64,000 nt of DNA from Mactra quadrangularis. Taxonomy: Eukaryota; Mollusca; Bivalvia; Venerida; Mactridae. The first letter of the stretch is position 1; every line of letters starts with the position of its first letter. The position numbers and the translations under genes were made by a program. The stretch lies in the NCBI GenBank assembly GCA_025267735.1, contig CM046308.1:37747267-37811266 (forward strand), in the 5' to 3' direction. Of this stretch, positions 36,550-48,254 are shown one piece after another. The notes beneath the pieces were generated by a model that worked only from the letters and a program-made list of their open reading frames with translations, made no database searches and was not told the DNA's origin.

Positions 36550-37035
36550 GTTGTTCATTGTACATGTATACGTTTTATACTCAATCTAGCAGTCTAAACA
36601 GTAAAGCCACCCTGGAAAACATGGTCAAATACCGCAAGACTACCTGGAACAAAATTCCATTTATATCTGAGTTTTTTTATTGTACATGTATACGTTTTAT
36701 ACTCAATCTAGCAGTCTAAACAGTAAAGCCACCCTGGAAAACATGGTCAAATACCGCAAGACTACCTGGAACAAAATTCCATTTATATCTTGAGTTTTTT
36801 ATTGTACAAGTATACGTTTTATACTCAATCTAGCAGTCTAAACAGTAAAGCCACCCTGGAAAACATGGTCAAATACCGCAAGACTACCTGGAACAAAATT
36901 CCATTTATATCTTGAGTTTTTTATTGTACAAGAACACATCTTATATTCAATCCAGCAGTCTAAACAGTAAAGCCACCCTGGAAAACATGGTCAAATACTG
37001 CTAGATTGCTTGGATCAAAATTTCTTTTATATCTA
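36550..37035. repeat. 122-bp tandem repeat, four units
   Basis: TACATGTATACG-type starts at 36561, 36683, 36805 and 36927 give an exact 122-bp period. Each unit contains CAGTCTAAACAGTAAAGCCA and CCCTGGAAAACATGGTCAAA. Units 1-3 are almost identical and the fourth is diverged. Confidence 0.95.
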
Positions 37036-37039
37036 ATAT

Positions 37040-38195
37040 ATTTCTAGCATCATTAGTGACAACTACATGTATTTTGAAATTACTTTGAATTATTTTTGCT
37101 ATTGGTGTTTTTCAAAGTCAAAATGTCCAACATTTAATGATGTATAATAACTTCATTTGTGATATACATTCAGTAAAGGCATGACTATCATTCATTTTAA
37201 TATGTAACATTCTATATGAACAATGATTTTACACAGCCAGACTTAGGTTACTAAATTTTACTTTAAAATAAGATTGAAATAATTTGGTACTTAAGATGAA
37301 TGCTCAGACTGAATGACATTGAAGTAAATACTTTATTTTGATGTAATTATTTTAACAGCTCCAAGAATAATCTTAACATCTACTGTTTATCAATATATTG
37401 AATTTAATTTTGGTAAATTTTACAAAAAGGCAGTTGCAGGCACTAACTTGCATTTATTTATAATTATTAATTTATTGAATAAAAAATAGTTACATAACTA
37501 GTTAGCTGCTTAACTAACATGTTATCATGTAGTTAACTGGTGGCAGAAATATGATACCATATTGTTCAAATGATTTTCTTAAAATTAACAAAATTATTCC
37601 ATTACTTGTTCATAAACTATCCATATTTTTATTCTCTACAAATGACCTATTATGGAATGTGAAGTATTATCAGTTGAAATCTTTAATACAGGTATTACTT
37701 ATTCCTACTTCACACTGTACAGGTGTAAAACCTGGTACATCTCGCCAGGACACTGAGGCAAACATCACTAACACCGTATTGGCCCCATTGAAAATCACAT
37801 TTAATCAGAATAAACCTCGTTGAATTGGTAATCACTAGGGAGGGACCTGGATGGTGTTTAAAATCTAAATACAACAAGGATTCATCAGGAAGCGAAATCA
37901 ATACAGCATTATTAATGGGAGACCAGGGACATCACAGTAGCTCTTCTGGCATAATCTAGTTCTCCACCTTAAGATTCCTGGGTAAAACCATATTAAACCA
38001 GTATAGTCCATGTTCAAGATGGAGATGTAGTGACTCCTGGTCTAGCAACTTCCTTTTCTTCACAAGTCTTCCCTGTCCGCTGACTATAAATTACCAGGAT
38101 GCACTAGGCAGTGTGAACTATAGGCATTAGAACACATCAAACTATCAAACCTATTTAAACTTACTTATTCCCATTTACCATGATAATAATACTTT
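37040..38195. other. Unassigned, one less AT-rich patch
   Basis: 37700-38110 is less AT-rich than its surroundings and has overlapping open frames (plus 37551-37823, minus 37710-37901). No motif or splice pair supports either strand. Confidence 0.3.
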
Positions 38196-38197
38196 GT

Positions 38198-38255
38198 TTG
38201 TTTGGGTTTTACAGTGCACCAACACAGAAAGGTCATATTGCGCCGTGATAATAAT
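38198..38255 (-). mobile_element. SINE tail fragment
   Basis: GTTTGGGTTTTACAGTGCAC, CAACACAG, AGGTCATATTGCGCC is a degraded form of the shared SINE tail on the minus strand. Confidence 0.45.
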
Positions 38256-38259
38256 ACAT

Positions 38260-39135
38260 ACATGTTATTCTATTGAAATGGCTATCAACACACTGCATAA
38301 AAACACTCTGAACTAATTTATAACTTTTAAAACAGGTTTTTCTAGCTGGACAATCACCTAGATATGATTTTATTGCCCGTATCAAATGTTAACTAGCAGT
38401 TACAGGTAGCCTGAACTCACAAATAGCTGGTCAGGGGAAATCAGATTACATTAATGTCAAGCCCAAATGGAAAAGCAGTTTATTCATACTATTATGACCA
38501 AATACCAAGGAGTATGAGACAATGCTATGCATTTATTAACATCAGATAAAATTCTAGTGAAAATGAAAATTGAACTTAATTATCCTCTGAATGAATTTTC
38601 TACACCAACTAACAGTTATCACAGGCCAGTCCAAGTAACACTGAATAACACTAACTGACAACAAGAAAAGACAGTGCTTCCAAATCAAAGAACATGAAAT
38701 CCATAAATAAAATTTATTTCAAGATGAAATATGAAGAAGTTATTTAAAGTTCTATGCCCTTAATGACTGATGATTGTATAAACAGTCAGATAGAAAGACA
38801 TTTAAGTCATTTTAAAATCTAAAATAAAGAGACATATTAATGGGCCAATATGTTCCCATATATCCCAATGTATAACAGAAATTCAAAATATTTAGGTATT
38901 TCTTTAATTTAAAAGCAGAAAAACTAGAACACCCCATGTGCACAACAACATCCTTGCGATTCTACTTGAACTTATTAACAGCAAAATGTAAGACCATAGA
39001 CCATACCATATTGACTACATGTTTAGGTTCTGATCAAAATATTCAGTTCCAATTATTGTTTTAACATTTGAAATGATTCCAAGATATATTATTGATAAAT
39101 CAGTCTATTCTGCCAAATGATTATTTCAATTTTTA
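38260..39135. other. AT-rich intergenic stretch
   Basis: Nothing assigned. An acceptor-like tract on the minus strand near 38670 has no matching donor. Confidence 0.35.
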
Positions 39136-39136
39136 T

Positions 39137-39706
39137 TTTTATACTGGGTTTAAATAATGCCAATATTTCATCACAATTTAGGTTATTTTACAGAAGCCAG
39201 TGCACCTAACCTAGTCTTCCTGGAACTTGTCTATAACCAGTACTCACCTACCCTTCCACATGGCTGGCAATTTCTCCAATGTTTTATTTAATTTATTTTT
39301 TTATTGTGTTTAACGTCATGTCAACACAATTTAGGTCATTTTATGGCATCCAGCGCACGTAACCTAGCTTTCCTCGACCTTTGTCTATAACCAGTACTCA
39401 CCTTTCCTTTCACAAGGCTGGAAACTTCTCCATATATTTTATAAATGGAGGAAAATTGACATTGTCAAATTTTCATGGAAGGGTATAACTTCCCCGGAAG
39501 GGATTCGAACCTGTACCCCTTCTGGACACGAGATTCCAAATCCCAGCGTGCTACCAACTCCATATTTTATTAATGGAGGAAAATTGGCATTATTGTCAAA
39601 TTTTCATGAAGAGCATAACCATTTCGGGTGGGATTCAAACCCATAGCCACTTTGGGAAACTAAATTCAAAAATCACATGAGCTACCATCTGTGTTACAGA
39701 CCCTGT
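39137..39706 (-). mobile_element. SINE family B, older copy split by a nested SINE B
   Basis: Two parts of one minus-strand B element, 39137-39287 (tail and body) and 39558-39706 (body and decayed head), are separated by a complete second B element. The first ends inside CAATTTCTCCA and the second resumes with CTCCATATTTTAT, which reconstitutes the B body. Confidence 0.85.
39288..39557 (-). mobile_element. SINE family B nested in another SINE B
   Basis: Minus-strand B element: tail (GTCAACACAATTTAGGTCAT), body (GGAAACTTCTCCATATATT) and head (box B region GGGATTCGAACC, then TGCTACCAACT). It is flanked by imperfect duplications of the host SINE sequence, CTCCAATGTTTTATT (39274-39288) and CTCCATATTTTATT (39558-39571). 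Confidence 0.85.
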
Positions 39707-39742
39707 AATATATAGGGTAGTATTTAATGCAGATTTGCACTT

Positions 39743-39775
39743 ACGAGGGGTGTCCCAGTAAATTGTGTACTTTGT
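39743..39775. mobile_element. Possible mariner-like terminus
   Basis: ACGAGGGGTGTCCCAGTAAA resembles mariner-family inverted ends in having CGAGGGGTGT. No opposite end or transposase was found. Confidence 0.25.
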
Positions 39776-39779
39776 CCAT

Positions 39780-40488
39780 AACTTTCTTTCCTTACGTCAC
39801 ATGATGATTAAAATTTACAAGACTGTTTGTTAGTACTATTTTTATACAAATTAGGCATTTGACCTGTAAGAACTTGCATTAAAAGCGTCATTTAAACGTT
39901 TAAATAATACAAGGTATGTGCATGCGGTGCAACCACTTTTACACTTGAATATTCGTTCATACTGAGTTCAAAAGAACAGAAAAAATTAAACTTATTTTTT
40001 TTAAATTGCATTTTATTTTTACATAGACATTCGCAGAAATTGTTAGTATATTATCACACCAAATCTCAGATCATAGAAGAGTGCAATACGAATTTGAACT
40101 GAAACACACTTTTGAATTGTTGAGTGATGAATGCCAGCAATTTGACATTATACTTTTTTACTCAAATTATCCAGTGATTTTACGGAAATACAACAAGCTA
40201 CTTAATACATTTGAAATTAATCTCTCGTTGAAATTTAAACTTAATCTAAAAGTTTATTGTGACAGCCCTAGCAACAATCCCACATAAGGAGCCAAACAAA
40301 ACAGAGAAACAATCATAAGAACTAATGCCTTGCAAAGGAAAAACCAAAAATTGAGCTGGTGATGAAATCATGAAACAATTCCTTATCTAGCTCACAGCAA
40401 AGTTCAACAGAATTCTACCAATCACATTGAAATCAGATTATGTGTATCTCAATGACATGCAGCCAAGTTCTTAGCTAAAACTCTTGTG
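39780..40488. other. AT-rich intergenic stretch
   Basis: A plus-strand 68-codon frame at 40081-40287 has no supporting features. Nothing else seen. Confidence 0.35.
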
Positions 40489-40490
40489 TA

Positions 40491-40906
40491 GTCCAACAAT
40501 ATTAACCTGAGATTGACCTTTATGCATGAATATAATTATTATACACTGAAAATTTGTTCATTTTTGGTTTCGTTCATCAGTCGAGAAAGTTCTGAATTTT
40601 CAATCACAAGGACACATGCTATCTATAATAAGGCTTCTTTTTTTCATAGAAGGTATGTGTAACCTCCCTGGGTGGGATTCGAACCTGTACCCCCTGCGGG
40701 ACAAAAGATTCTAAATCCCGGCCCACTACCAACTGCACCACTGACCTTAAGGTTTCAGAAGCCTCTTATATTATGTACCTGCCTAAATCACAATTATGAC
40801 TACAATATGGTCATACATATCTTAGAGGAAACTCACCATTTAATGTAAGTGAAGCATGTAATTATATCATAATAGGTAGTTCAAGCTCAAGTTAATATTG
40901 TTGGAC
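40491..40906. mobile_element. MITE with GTCCAACAATATTAAC ends, TA TSD
   Basis: Left end GTCCAACAATATTAACCTGA and right end TTAATATTGTTGGAC are inverted repeats of about 28 bp, with TA outside both (40489-40490, 40907-40908). A SINE B head lies inside at 40655-40757. Solo ends occur at 22436-22463 and 28974-28991. Confidence 0.85.
40655..40757 (-). mobile_element. SINE family B head fragment inside a MITE
   Basis: GGTGGGATTCGAACCTGTAC and ACTACCAACTGCACCACTGA match the B head on the minus strand. The tail and most of the body are missing. Confidence 0.75.
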
Positions 40907-40909
40907 TAT

Positions 40910-42640
40910 ATTATGGGAACTTAATTGGCTGCGATTTTCTCCATACATCACTCAATGTCATAGAAGCCTTTATAAACATTCTTAAGAGTTTTCAAGTCTA
41001 TGATCTCACATGACAAATCAATTTCGACAGTCTCAGGTCAGATGCCTGATGGTGGGACACTAGCTTACACAGTAACTTGAACAAGATCTGATTTCAATGA
41101 GATTGGTATACAACTGGTAGGCTAAAACTGTGAGCCAGTTCCCCACACATCCCCCAAACAGAATTGAATTAAAGTTTTACCAACACAGATTGAAACAGGT
41201 AAGTATTTCTCCAACATACAACTTGCCAGAACTTTATATATAACTGACTAGTCAACTGATTCATCAACACTACTGCCACCGAAACTTCCCACCCCCCTTC
41301 CCCCCTATTGGTCATATATTGTAGCTACGAATTTAGAGTTTTGAAATCTATCCCAACTTTCTTCAGAGGCATAAATAAATATGTTTGAAACCTAATAAAA
41401 GTATAAAGAACCAGTCTACAAGATTACAAGATACTATGATATAAAACATTAATGCAATCAAATAAATCCCAAAAAACATCCAAGTCAAATACTGTCTATT
41501 ACATAATGATAAATGTGTATCTAAAAAGTTGGTAGTTGGCTGTTTAACTAAGGTTAGATGTCATGAAAGGTTAAACAGTAGAAGCTGAGAATTTCACAAG
41601 CTTTGAAGAGCAGAAAATATTGCTAAGTTTATAATAATGTCCAATTGAGGAAACTGGACAGTTGAGAAAACTGGACAGTGTTGGCAGTCCTGACGCTGTG
41701 CTGTATTCTCGCCTTCTACTGTATGTGATTCACATGCATCACAAATCCTCTTTCATGACTTTAACTACAGTATTGTTCAACTAACTGACTACCTAATGAA
41801 ATGTTAAGAAATTTATCATATATAAATATTACATGAAATAAACAAGATAAAATTTTTAAAGACAAGGTACATCATACAAGATTGTTTTTATTTATTTTTT
41901 ATTTTTTAAGTCTTCATACTAGAGCATTTCACGTTAGGTAGTCCACATAGCAGAACTTGTAAGTGTATAAATCTTTTCTGACAAATAGTAAATATAACAT
42001 ATCATGCAAAGTTTTAGCCTTTCACTAATTCATAATATCATATGAAAATGTATTCCAAAATGCCCAAATAAGTACAATAGCTACTGAATGGAACCAGTGA
42101 AATTAGATATTTTCTGTTTTAAATTTGAAATGAGTTCACAAGCAATGATTTGAAAATAGCAGTTATTAAAATGCTCACAATTGTGAATATCAAATGGTGG
42201 CAAACTTTATTTACTATTAAAGATAATTTGGGCAAAAGAATAGAAATAAATACATGTGAACAATTTCAATGTTTTGATAATTTTAAATTAATATTTGTCA
42301 GATCTTATAGATTTATACACTTCAAATACTGTAGCCAAAAACAGTGTTAGTTTTCTTAAACTCATACCTGAATACCAGATTCTCATTCTTATTCCAGTGG
42401 AAGATTCAAACTTACTTGTCAGATTGGTAGAGTGGTTTAATATACAGTCATTTATTTGTAACAATTATTTTTTACTCACTAAAAGCAACAATTATGTTTT
42501 ACTCACTAAAAGCATGATTAAGCACAAGTTAAATCAATACACTATTTGCTCTGTCCATATTTTTGCTTGTAATCACTCTGAATTTCCATGCTATTTAAGC
42601 AGAATGCCCTTACCTTTTGAAATGTGTCATTTGAAAATTA
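40910..42640. other. AT-rich intergenic stretch
   Basis: Short open frames at 42150-42350 and 42295-42651 have A/T-driven composition and no support. A C-rich tract lies near 41288-41308. Confidence 0.35.
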
Positions 42641-42642
42641 AT

Positions 42643-42953
42643 CCCTTGTGAAAATTTTAAGAGCAGTTCTTGCGCTGCTCTTGAACACTGTTCAAGAATT
42701 GCACCAGAACTGTTCTTAGAATGTTCCAGAACTGTTCATGTTCTGTTCAAGAACTAGAGTTCTTGAACAGTTCTAGAACAGTTCAAGAACAGTTATTAAG
42801 AACTGTTCTTAAAAATGTGTCCAATTTAACATTTCTTAAAATGTACTCGAACAGTTCTTGAACATTTTAAGAGCAGTTCAGGTACAGTTCTAGAACTATG
42901 TTCTTGAGCGGTGCAAGAACCACACTTGAACTGTTCTTAGCGTTTTCGCAGGG
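42643..42953. mobile_element. Foldback element packed with GAACAGTTC palindromes
   Basis: The ends CCCTTGTGAAAATTTTAAGA and, reverse-complemented, CCCCTGCGAAAACGCTAAGA form an inverted repeat. The ~300-bp interior contains well over ten variants of GAACAGTTC/GAACTGTTC and AGAACTGTTCTT, including a large palindrome centred near 42755 (TTCAAGAACTAGAGTTCTTG). No coding capacity. Confidence 0.88.
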
Positions 42954-43199
42954 GTATCAAGATGAATGATTTTCAAACAAATTTAAGAATTTACAAAAAA
43001 AGTTCTTCAAGATTGACTTGGGGAAATTGGCATTGATAAGTAAGAAAGGGAAAAGTCTGAGTAATCCAAATAATTGGACCAGCCTAATTTAATAGTATAC
43101 AAGGCGAAACAACTGACTAATATTCCTTATTGTTATTCAAACGATTGATCTATTCAGTTGATGATCAATGACAATGAAATGTGCCAAAGAATAGTTCAA

Positions 43200-43431
43200 T
43201 TTTTCTCAACTGTCAAAACAAATAATTTTACATTGATTTTGTATGTTAAAATTATTGTCGTCTTACATTCATGATTTTCCTAAAGTGTGTATTACATATA
43301 AGATAAGTTGAGTTGATTATGTCATATGATATATTTTTAGTCATGGTATTTCAGTAATGATGATGCCTCAAGTATAACTATAATGCATTCAGTCATAGTG
43401 AAATTATTCAAGCTTTGACAGTTGAGAAAAA
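43200..43431. mobile_element. MITE with TTTCTCAACTGTCAAA ends, copy 1
   Basis: TTTTTCTCAACTGTCAAAAC at the left and TTTGACAGTTGAGAAAAAA at the right form inverted ends that extend inward through AATAATTTTAC/GTGAAATTATT. No coding region. Confidence 0.85.
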
Positions 43432-43562
43432 ACTGACACTACAATCAAGTGGTACATTGTTAAGTGGCAATGGTGAAGCCATTGTTTAAGGTAGAATTCC
43501 TATTGCATGGACTAAAACATCTTTCTATTGAAAATATTTAATGCAAAAATTTAATTAGTAAG

Positions 43563-43638
43563 TATCTCCCTTTGATATGACTATAAACTATGTACACAAT
43601 TATCTCCCTTTGATATGATTATTAACTATGTACAAAAT
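43563..43638. repeat. 38-bp tandem duplication
   Basis: TATCTCCCTTTGATATGA followed by an AACTATGTACA block occurs at 43563 and again at 43601. It includes the AAGGGAGATA-type motif. Confidence 0.9.
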
Positions 43639-43639
43639 A

Positions 43640-44520
43640 AAAGATAATTTAATTGAAAAATCTGACATGGTAAAAACATTAGAAATACAATGTACAATTA
43701 GACACCACTTTTCAGAGGAATATTCTGTGAACATAAAAATGTTTTGTTTAATGAGAATTCCACCTAAGTTTTATCAAATTGCATATTTTACAGTGCCCTC
43801 CAACTTTGATAAAATCCTGTTTTTTGTGATAACCAGTTCCTATTTACCAATGAAATAAGAAGCAAAGATTCTTCTGAGCACATTGCAAAAACAGGCTATA
43901 TTAGTTAATAAACATACAAATGTATTATTCAAATTGTGCAACATAGAAAAGCATATTACCTAATACTAAAATTCACTACATGATCAGTTTTTCTCAAAAT
44001 TTCTTTTACCCAAAAACGTTTGGAAGACACTAACTATCAGTTAATAACAACAAGTAAAAAATTGCTGCTAAATGCAGCAAAGGGATTGTCACGGCAAACA
44101 AAAAAGAATGATTAAGTATAATCTAAAGGTAACTCAAAAGAGCATTATATTGAATTGTCATGTTAAGGTTTTTCAGTAATTAAAAGGTAACTTGTCATAA
44201 AACGTTTTTCTGTTCAAATGTAACAATCTCGTTCCAAAAGCCTAGTAAGATTCTCGATACTAGTTAGACTGAGAATCTTGACAAATTTGGAGTATGCGAA
44301 TGGTCTGGATCTAGACACCATCTTTATGCCGACAGGATGTTTGGTTTTAGTTGGATTTATTTCCAGTAATTCATATTTGCATGACGCTTAAAAAGATCGG
44401 CAGAAGGGAAAACACAGTTCTTCAGAACAGAAGCTATTTACATGACTTATCGCTTCTGTTTAGTCAAGTGCTCCTCACATTGCGGATCTGTTCTTACCAA
44501 TCCGTGTAACCAATCATCTA
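43640..44520. other. AT-rich intergenic stretch
   Basis: A small hairpin, AAGATTCTC to GAGAATCTT, lies near 44248-44280. A 76-codon frame at 43628-43858 is unsupported. Confidence 0.35.
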
Positions 44521-44521
44521 A

Positions 44522-44745
44522 CTAATTTATAACTGTCCAGCATCTTTGAATTTCGACATTTTGATTTTACAGGCGTGAACATTTGTTGCATTTATTGCAT
44601 TTATTTTTTAATCACGAGACAGTCATGCAATCTAAATGTGTGTGTCTTTGCCTTGAAATAGAAATATCAGTTTGCGCATAGTATTTAAGCAGAGGTAGAG
44701 AGTCAGCGAGTGAATCTTTCAAACGAGTGTATTAGAGAGTAGTCA
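44522..44745 (+). repeat. Dispersed ~220-bp repeat, copy 2
   Basis: Direct-orientation partner of 23966-24184, 20.5 kb away, with moderate divergence. Confidence 0.8.
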
Positions 44746-44749
44746 TACC

Positions 44750-45820
44750 TTTACTTGTTACGGAAGAATTTTGTTGCCGGATACACGAAAGGATTTAACA
44801 TGTATTTTAATTCCGAAAAGATGCACTTAAATACAAAAGGCAAGCTATTTCGAATAGAAATCATTTTTCTTAATAATGAATTCACTCGGACTCGAGAAAA
44901 CATACTCCATTCGAACAAATTAAAAACTGGCGAGCTTTTCACCTAGGTGTAAATGTCCGTCATTTTAACTCTCTTAAAATTACCTGGTCCGTCTGGTCAA
45001 TAGTCCGTCAATATAGTACTAAACTTTTCATAATTAAAAAAAGTCTGCAAAAATAATCTTACAACATTAATGGGAGTAAAATTGACATGTTTGTCAAATT
45101 TTCATGCAATAGTGTAAATACTACGGATAGGATTCAAAACAGTATCTTCTTTGAGGATGAAATCTTGGCACTACAGTCTCGGGTTAGAGTGCTATGTATC
45201 TAGTAAGAAGGAAAAATTGTACTAGGCACCTGTGAATGAAGATAAACCATTTTTGAACCCAGAAAAAATAAGATTCTAAATACAACATACAGGAGTATTT
45301 TGATTACCTCTAGGATCAAATATGATGTGAATGTACTCATTTAGACAGGTTATTTTAAATGAACTACATACCAAGGATTTAACAGAAAACTGACAAACTT
45401 TTACAAGTTTTAGATCGTTAAACTTTCTCAATAACTTTACACAGTTGAACTGGATAACTAGTATTTATAGTAAGTATTTCTAAAGGGAAGTATAAAACAG
45501 TCATTTTCTTAAAAAAGTGTAGGATAGAACAGTTTTCAATCAAGCTCTTGACATGTTTTTTTTTCTGGATTAGATTGAACCAAAGTCTAAAACTCCTGAC
45601 CCAATATTTTCTTTCACTGAAATGTTTTACTGGAAATGATTTGTTGCATACCAAATAAAGAAATTAGGAGTTATTATTTTTTAACTTTAGAAACAAACTA
45701 TCAAGCAGTATAAAGAATAAATTATCAAAACAGATACTGTTGTATCAATGGTAAAATGATATACCTCAAAAATACAGATTTTTCGTAAATAATTTTGTGA
45801 TTTACAACCTATGATCTGAT
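44750..45820. other. AT-rich intergenic stretch
   Basis: Frames at 44755-44946 overlap on both strands and the minus frame at 45418-45654 is unsupported. Nothing assigned. Confidence 0.35.
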
Positions 45821-45821
45821 G

Positions 45822-45990
45822 TAAAGTCTTCACCTTTAAATTCTTACAAACACTTGTTTAATTCATCATAATTTATGGAAACAAGTTAAATTATCAACTA
45901 GCCAGACTATAATGAAGTAATTATTTTCACTAGCCTAAATAAATTTACCAGCCACAGGAATCAGGCTAGTTGATTAAAGTGAAGACTTTA
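45822..45990. mobile_element. Small inverted-repeat element (~169 bp)
   Basis: AAAGTCTTCACCTTTAA at the left and TTAAAGTGAAGACTTT at the right pair as ends. A second internal pair is CAACTAGCC and GGCTAGTTG. No TSD decided. Confidence 0.65.
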
Positions 45991-46450
45991 AAATGACAAG
46001 AAGACTGAATATCATTATATAATTTTATGCCTATACATTGTACACTGGGTTAGAAGTCATAGAACTGAACCAAGGATGTGGAAATACCAATATGTTCAAC
46101 TAAGTCCACAAACAAGAGAACTTATTAAACATTTATTTGTCGACAGTGTGGCAGAGCTTGTTTTGAATTTCTATTTCTAATACAAACTTATATTGTCATA
46201 ATTAACATCAATGTCATTGCATAATGACATGTGAATACATTTTCAACTAAAGTTAAAAATAGCAGATGCATTATTGTATCAATTTGCATCAGTGACAGAG
46301 TTATGACAAGTTGAAAATATGGTAGGCATTCCACACCCCTTCCTTAATTACATCTAACTTTTTCTCCATTTTTTGTGAATATAGCTTGTTCATATTGACC
46401 AGAAACAAATGAATACAGTTAACATTTCAGTAACAAGTCTGCTATTGTTC

Positions 46451-46580
46451 TTTTTTCTCAACTGTCAAAGTTTGAATAGTTTCACAGTGGATGATTACAC
46501 ACTACCTCAATATCGCAAGCATTAAACAAAGAGCAGGAAGTCACCGTGAAATTATTCATGTTTAGACAGTTGAGAAAAAA
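46451..46580. mobile_element. MITE with TTTCTCAACTGTCAAA ends, copy 2 (130 bp)
   Basis: TTTTTTCTCAACTGTCAAAG and, at the right, AGACAGTTGAGAAAAAA form ends matching 43200-43431. The shared inner block is GTGAAATTATTCA. The interior is about 100 bp shorter. Confidence 0.85.
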
Positions 46581-46584
46581 CAAA

Positions 46585-47575
46585 CAATACTAACATTAAG
46601 TTATTTAGATATATGTTAATATTGAAATTGTAAACCTAGTCTCAGGTCAATGTGAGTGAACTATACGAGATTAAGGTTACACTAAAATAAATAATTTTAG
46701 TGTGTTATATAATCATGAATGTAAAAGATGGTAGTTCATGATCAATTATTACAGAAAGCAACTCACAAAATAACGAAAGATAAGATTTCATTTCTACAAT
46801 GAAATAAACTGTTTTTAACAGAGAGAGACTAATGAAAAAATGTTTGCAAGTGTTTTTGATCAAGCAAAATCAAAGCCAGTGTTCATATGACTTTGTAGTA
46901 CAAAAAATAACAGCTATGGAGGAAAAGAAAATGACTGTAGGAAGGACTTTTTCTGTCTTTTTTATTCATTATTGTTGAAAGTTAGCTCAGAATTTAAAAT
47001 TATAAGTCATAAAAAGAGTGTATATGTTACATGACATGTAAAGTAAAATGAAGAAACATTTTACTTCTTTTGATTCAAATGTCAAGGCAATTACGGTATT
47101 ATTAATTAGAATACATATTTTAAATGGTTGACACTCATTAGATATGCAATGAGTAGAGAAAAAGTCCAAACTATTACTAAACTATAACTATTGCTAACTA
47201 ATCTAGCCAACTACCAGACTACAATAAAAATAAAATGCTTGCCAGTTTTACACCAAACCATGAGAACTTGCAACATTAATGAATACAACCGTGCCATTAC
47301 CTTAAACCTATACATTTGCATATAGATTTACATGAGTAGACAACAATTCCAGTACTAATTAACCTGCAAATTCACCATATATTGGATTGGTAAAAAATGG
47401 CAATCAGATATTTCAATGAAGTCAGATTTGTGGAAAAATGATCACTTTAGATATCCAAACTATTCTTTGGATATAGTAAAGTAAACATTTTGATATAAGG
47501 GGGTCAACATATATCACTATGTAATGACAGTATTGACTTGGCAAAAAACTGTAAAACTATAAGTAAATGTTAAAT
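46585..47575. other. AT-rich intergenic stretch
   Basis: Only a 25-bp perfect palindrome-like hairpin (ACACTAAAAT, 5-base loop, ATTTTAGTGT) near 46680-46705 stands out. Confidence 0.4.
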
Positions 47576-47577
47576 TC

Positions 47578-47670
47578 TTAGCTTTTTCTTCTGTTGATGA
47601 GCTGGTCCGAACAAAACTTGTCTTGAGTTCTTTCTTCCAGCTTGGAATGACATAAGTTAATGTTATCATC
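47578..47670 (-). CDS. Candidate terminal coding exon, unknown gene
   Basis: On the minus strand the acceptor TTAATTATTTGTTTCCAG precedes GATGATAACATTAAC. Read in frame 0 it encodes 30 residues (DDNINLCHSKLEERTQDKF and on to NRRKS) and a TAA stop. The upstream candidate exon 48976-49037 has a single open frame that ends exactly in phase 0, so the two join without a frame problem. A second frame is also open (MITLTYVIPSWKKELK). The charged helix-prone tail has no domain I recognise. No polyadenylation hexamer is evident close downstream, which is the main weakness. Confidence 0.4.
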   Translation of the reverse strand, partial: DDNINLCHSKLEERTQDKFCSDQLINRRKS

Positions 47671-47814
47671 CTGGAAACAAATAATTAAATGAAAGATAGA
47701 TCAAGTGAAATGTCATAATTACCCCCATTATATTATATATAATGTATATTATAAACAAAATTTGGGTTATATCATCAAGCTAGCAACCTGTGATAAATAC
47801 ACATAAAATCAAAG

Positions 47815-47965
47815 GAGTGGGCATGGCCAATTGGTTTTAACATTGGACTGGTAATCATTGGCTAGCCAGCTCGACTTTGGTTCAATTCCATCCAAAATCT
47901 GTTGTTTCCTAGTGCAAGAAACCTTTATCATACTAGCTCAGTTCTGGAAGACCAGAAAGCAGACT
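47815..47965 (+). mobile_element. SINE family D, tRNA-like head and body
   Basis: GGGCATGGCCAATTGGTTTT serves as the box A region and GGTTCAATTCC as box B. The body TGTTTCCTAGTGCAAGAAAC and CCAGAAAGCAGACTC follows. It lacks the tail shared by families A-C, so it is a separate family. Confidence 0.65.
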
Positions 47966-48254
47966 CTAAAGTGATAAATTTAAGTTGTCAGAACTGTTTT
48001 CACAATCAAGCTAAAATATATTACTATACACTATAATATTCAATTGCAAGGTGACTGGAGCATTATTAAGCATTTCATTCTAGTTTCATAATTATTAATA
48101 AGGTTTTCTAGGCAATATGTTACACAGCCTAGTTCTCATTATGTACATAATATGCATACATTGGTTACAACCACAACATGTTTTGTTTCCCTTTACATAC
48201 ATGTAAGTGCATACTAGTAAAAAATAAGTTTAAAAAGAAATTCGGCGCTATGCT

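Noticed and set aside
38640..38672. Minus-strand exon beginning after a GTCTTTTCTTGTTGTCAG acceptor
   Set aside because: One frame is open for about 30 codons but no convincing donor or partner exon was found.
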